DNA from: JBCBXA01 sp039816825
Lineage (GTDB): Bacteria; Pseudomonadota; Alphaproteobacteria; Rhizobiales; Rhizobiaceae
DNA length: 9,362 bases
Assembly (NCBI GenBank): GCA_039816825.1
Contig: JBCBXA010000105.1
Location: 1 to 9,362, forward strand
Direction: 5' to 3'
Shown here: in pieces, positions 6,735-9,362 of the stretch
Position numbering within the stretch: the stretch's first letter is position 1
Layout: every line of letters starts with the position of its first letter
Program-made: the position numbers and the translations under genes
The notes under the pieces: generated by a model
Told to the model about the DNA's origin: nothing
What the model saw: only the letters and a program-made list of their open reading frames with translations
Databases searched by the model: none

Positions 6735-8360
6735 ATGACACCTGCCACGCAAACCGCTCTTGCCGCACTGGCGGACCACACGAAGACGTCTGGTGTGAAG
6801 GATATGCGTCGCTTGTTTGAAGCTGATGCCATGCGGTTCGAGCAGCACAGTCACAAGCTGGGCGACCTGCTCTTCGACTTCTCCAAGCACATGATCGACC
6901 GGCGCTCTGTTGAGCTGTTTTCGCAGCTGGCAGATGCGGCTGATCTCGCGAGAGCTCGCGAGGCTATGTTCAGCGGCAAGGCCATCAACACCACCGAGGG
7001 CAGGGCTGTGCTCCACACCGCTCTGAGAAACAGATCCGACGAACCGGTCTTGGTGGACGGCGTGAACGTGATGCCAGATATCGAGGACGTTCTCGGCCGA
7101 ATGCGCCAGTTCTCCAAGGCCATCCGCTCGGGCGAAATAGCCGGTGTGGGTGGTGCGTTTACCAATGTCGTGAACATCGGTATCGGCGGGTCGGATCTTG
7201 GCCCGGCCATGGCGTACCGGGCGTTGACGCCTTATCGCGATGGCCCACGCTGTCATTTCATTTCCAACGTTGATGGTGCCGATCTCACCGACACGTTGGT
7301 TGATCTTGATGCCGGTACGACGCTGTTTCTGGTGGCTTCGAAGACCTTCACCACCCAGGAAACCATGACCAATGCCCGCACGGCCCGCGCGTGGCTGGTC
7401 GAGCGGCTTGGAGAAGAGGCCGTAGCCGATCATTTTGCCGCTCTTTCCACCAATCTTGAGGCGACGGCTGCCTTTCCAATCGCCGAAGACCGGACATTCG
7501 GTTTCTGGGATTGGGTCGGTGGCCGCTATTCCATTTGGTCCGCCATCGGCCTGTCCCTCGTGCTGGCCTTGGGTCCGGATCGCTTCGACAAGTTGCTGGA
7601 CGGCGCCCATCAGATGGACCGGCATTTTCAGGAAGCCGATTGGGCCGACAATATGCCTGTGCAGATGGCCATGCTCGGAGTGCTCTACCGCAACGTGTTG
7701 GGCCAAAGTACGCATGCTGTCCTGCCTTATGAAGACCGTCTTGGCCGCTTTCCCGCCTATCTGCAGCAGCTGGACATGGAGTCGAACGGCAAACGCACTA
7801 CCAAGGCAGGTCAGGCTGTGGAGATGGAGACTGGCCCAATCGTGTGGGGCGAACCCGGCACCAACGGTCAGCACGCCTTTTATCAGCTGATCCATCAGGG
7901 CACAGATATCATCCCTTGTGACTTCCTTTTGGCGCGCGGCAGCCAAGATGGTTTACCGGATCACCATGCGAAACTGGCGGCGAATTGCTTTGCGCAATCG
8001 GAGGCGCTGCTGCGTGGCAAGAGCGAGGATCAGGCGCGCGAAGAACTGCTGGCGAAAGGCATGAGCGCCGCGGAAGCCGACGCCCTCGCGCCGCACAAGG
8101 TTTTCCCCGGCAATCGCCCATCAACGACCATTCTGTATGACAAACTCGACCCGGAGACCCTCGGCAAGCTGATTGCACTCTATGAGCACAAGGTCTTCGT
8201 GATGGGTGTCATCTGGAACATCAACTCGTTTGACCAGTGGGGTGTCGAACTCGGCAAGGAGTTGGCCGGTTCTCTGCTGCCGATGGTGACAGGCGACCAG
8301 CCGGTGGCGGGCCGTGACGTAAGTACCGAAGGCCTGGTCCAGAACTTTCTGGAACGCTAG
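6735..8360 (+). CDS. pgi: Glucose-6-phosphate isomerase
   Basis: Interconverts glucose 6-phosphate and fructose 6-phosphate in the cytoplasm, linking glycolysis/gluconeogenesis with the pentose phosphate and Entner-Doudoroff routes. It has 541 residues, normal for the long bacterial form. Both family signatures are present: DWVGGRYSIWSAIG (259-272) and GVIWNINSFDQWGVELGK (491-508). The sugar-phosphate SIS motif NIGIGGSDLG is at 147-156 and SKTFTTQET at 202-210. Catalytic residues fit E349 (MESNGK), H380 (GQHAFYQ) and K508 (ELGK). The ATG at 6735 is chosen because it leaves the usual twenty-odd residues before MRRLFEADAMRF; ATG 6711 and GTG 6639 are in frame but less likely, the latter overlapping pepN. 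No strong ribosome site precedes any of them. It is divergent from pepN, and its stop overlaps the transporter stop on the other strand. Confidence 0.97.
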   Translation: MTPATQTALAALADHTKTSGVKDMRRLFEADAMRFEQHSHKLGDLLFDFSKHMIDRRSVELFSQLADAADLARAREAMFSGKAINTTEGRAVLHTALRNRSDEPVLVDGVNVMPDIEDVLGRMRQFSKAIRSGEIAGVGGAFTNVVNIGIGGSDLGPAMAYRALTPYRDGPRCHFISNVDGADLTDTLVDLDAGTTLFLVASKTFTTQETMTNARTARAWLVERLGEEAVADHFAALSTNLEATAAFPIAEDRTFGFWDWVGGRYSIWSAIGLSLVLALGPDRFDKLLDGAHQMDRHFQEADWADNMPVQMAMLGVLYRNVLGQSTHAVLPYEDRLGRFPAYLQQLDMESNGKRTTKAGQAVEMETGPIVWGEPGTNGQHAFYQLIHQGTDIIPCDFLLARGSQDGLPDHHAKLAANCFAQSEALLRGKSEDQAREELLAKGMSAAEADALAPHKVFPGNRPSTTILYDKLDPETLGKLIALYEHKVFVMGVIWNINSFDQWGVELGKELAGSLLPMVTGDQPVAGRDVSTEGLVQNFLER

Positions 8361-9316
8361 TTCGGATTGCCCGCCCGGTTGTAGGGCGTGCTGACCAATT
8401 GCTGCTGGCGTTTGGCTTCACGGTAGATCGTGTAGATGGCCGCGCCGATGATGATGGTCGCTCCGATGTAGAACGTCGTGTCCGGCACATCGCCAAAGAA
8501 CAGCCAGCCAAAAGCCACTGCGAAGATCAGCCGAATGTAGTCGAGCCCGGCCAGGAATGAAGCCTCGCCATATTTGAAGCCCGTCACATTGAGCATCTGC
8601 GCAGACCATGTGACGCCGGCCAGTGCGATGAACAGCAGCCATTCATAAAATGTCGGCCACACCCAATTGGCGATAGCAAAGGGCCCCAGGGCAATCGCAA
8701 CGCCAACGATCAGGAAGGTCACGGTTCTCTGAGCGCCGTCCAACTGCGCGAGCTTGCGGTTGAGAATGCCAACGCCACCAATCGTTGCCGCCGCGCAGAA
8801 TGCGTAAAGTGAGTAGATGGAGAAGGCATCGGTGCCAGGCCGCATGACGATCACGACCCCGACGAAACCAACAAACACCGCCGTCCATCGGCGAATTCCA
8901 ACCTTCTCGGACAGAAACCAGATCGCAAACAGGGTGATGAAAAACGAACGCGCAAAGCCGATGGTCGTGCTCTCGGCGAGGGGCAGTTCGATGACCGCCG
9001 TGAAGCCGATTGTGATCGAGGCCAGCGCCAGCGCAACGCGCAGCGCCTGAAGCTTTGGCGCATTGGAGCGGAAGGTGTCGACAAAATGGTCCGCAATCAC
9101 CGGCAGCATGATGGCTGCCATCAGAAGCTGACGCACAAAGATGATCTGGGGCACTGAAAAGCGGTCGCCCAACAGCTTGATGATGAGCACCATGACCGAG
9201 AACAAGACCGTTGCCGCGAGCACAAGGGCCGCACCCTTATTGCCGTTCGACATGACCTGAAGCTGTCGCGGAACGAACCGCTGAAGAAAACTGGCTTGGC
9301 TGGAGGGTGTCGACAC
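8357..9316 (-). CDS. EamA/DMT family transporter, ten membrane helices
   Basis: Inner-membrane protein of the drug/metabolite transporter superfamily. From the GTG at 9316 it has 319 residues with ten hydrophobic segments, near 27-49, 56-75, 91-109, 116-135, 143-159, 165-184, 198-216, 224-244, 251-274 and 281-298, making two EamA repeats (about 28-159 and 166-297). The first repeat carries the typical stretch around ELPLAESTTIGFARSFFITL, then SEKVG and the VIVMRPG end. The basic tail (REAKRQQQ) should face the cytoplasm. The substrate cannot be read from the sequence; relatives move amino acids, metabolites or drugs. The start is uncertain: GTG 9316 has AAAGG eight bases upstream, ATG 9253 gives a start just before helix 1, and the frame is open to the window edge without a stop. 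The stop overlaps the convergent pgi stop. Confidence 0.9.
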   Translation of the reverse strand: MSTPSSQASFLQRFVPRQLQVMSNGNKGAALVLAATVLFSVMVLIIKLLGDRFSVPQIIFVRQLLMAAIMLPVIADHFVDTFRSNAPKLQALRVALALASITIGFTAVIELPLAESTTIGFARSFFITLFAIWFLSEKVGIRRWTAVFVGFVGVVIVMRPGTDAFSIYSLYAFCAAATIGGVGILNRKLAQLDGAQRTVTFLIVGVAIALGPFAIANWVWPTFYEWLLFIALAGVTWSAQMLNVTGFKYGEASFLAGLDYIRLIFAVAFGWLFFGDVPDTTFYIGATIIIGAAIYTIYREAKRQQQLVSTPYNRAGNPN

Positions 9317-9362
9317 AAAGATGGCCTTTCTACCTTCCTGTGTCTGCCTCTCAAGCCGTTGC

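Noticed and set aside
6945..6962. Two copies of the palindrome CTCGCGAG separated by two bases
   Set aside because: It lies inside pgi and simply encodes LARARE with GC-rich codons; no sign of a mobile or regulatory element.
6669..7946. Minus-strand frame open for 426 codons in continuation of pepN, antisense to pgi
   Set aside because: It has no M1 peptidase character, lies wholly opposite a well-supported pgi, and pepN has a clear ribosome site and family-typical N-terminus at 6668. Long antisense frames are common opposite GC-rich genes.
1..9362. Search for CRISPR repeats, tRNA/rRNA, transposases, toxin-antitoxin pairs, phage genes or riboswitches
   Set aside because: Nothing seen: intergenic gaps are at most 180 bases, no spaced repeats or terminal inverted repeats appear, and all supported genes belong to known cellular families.

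Overview
The window is a moderately GC-rich, densely packed chromosomal segment from an alphaproteobacterium, most likely of the Hyphomicrobiales/Rhizobiales. This rests on a large two-PAS, PleC-type cell-cycle histidine kinase, a cluster of GANTC (CcrM-type) sites in front of it, and the alphaproteobacterial look of the HAMP kinase and EF-hand pair. I see no insertion sequence, phage gene, tRNA, rRNA, CRISPR array or toxin-antitoxin locus. The content is housekeeping and regulatory.

Left part (1-1427): the 3' part of a HAMP-HisKA-HATPase sensor kinase, whose 5' end lies outside the window. It is followed 37 bases later by a small secreted protein with four EF-hand loops. The two are probably cotranscribed and could form a divalent-cation-linked signalling module. 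A GC-rich hairpin (1391-1414) separates them from the convergent kinase gene.

Middle (1428-6668, all minus strand): pepN, a full-length M1 aminopeptidase N with every catalytic residue intact, then a 180-base gap, then a PleC-like hybrid-free histidine kinase (two membrane segments, extracytoplasmic sensor region, two PAS domains, HisKA, HATPase). The gap carries five GANTC sites within 74 bases, laid over a candidate sigma-70 promoter. This is the most interesting signal in the window, because CcrM methylation and GcrA control cell-cycle genes in this class of bacteria.

Right part (6669-9362): pgi (glucose-6-phosphate isomerase) is read divergently from pepN across a 66-base gap. It converges with a ten-helix EamA/DMT transporter gene, and the two stop codons share one CTAG palindrome. 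The transporter's reading frame stays open to the right edge, so its start is not settled.

The genes do not form one pathway: signalling on the left, peptide turnover and cell-cycle control in the middle, central carbon metabolism and small-molecule transport on the right. I found no clearly undescribed system. The findings are regulatory-architecture observations of modest to medium interest.
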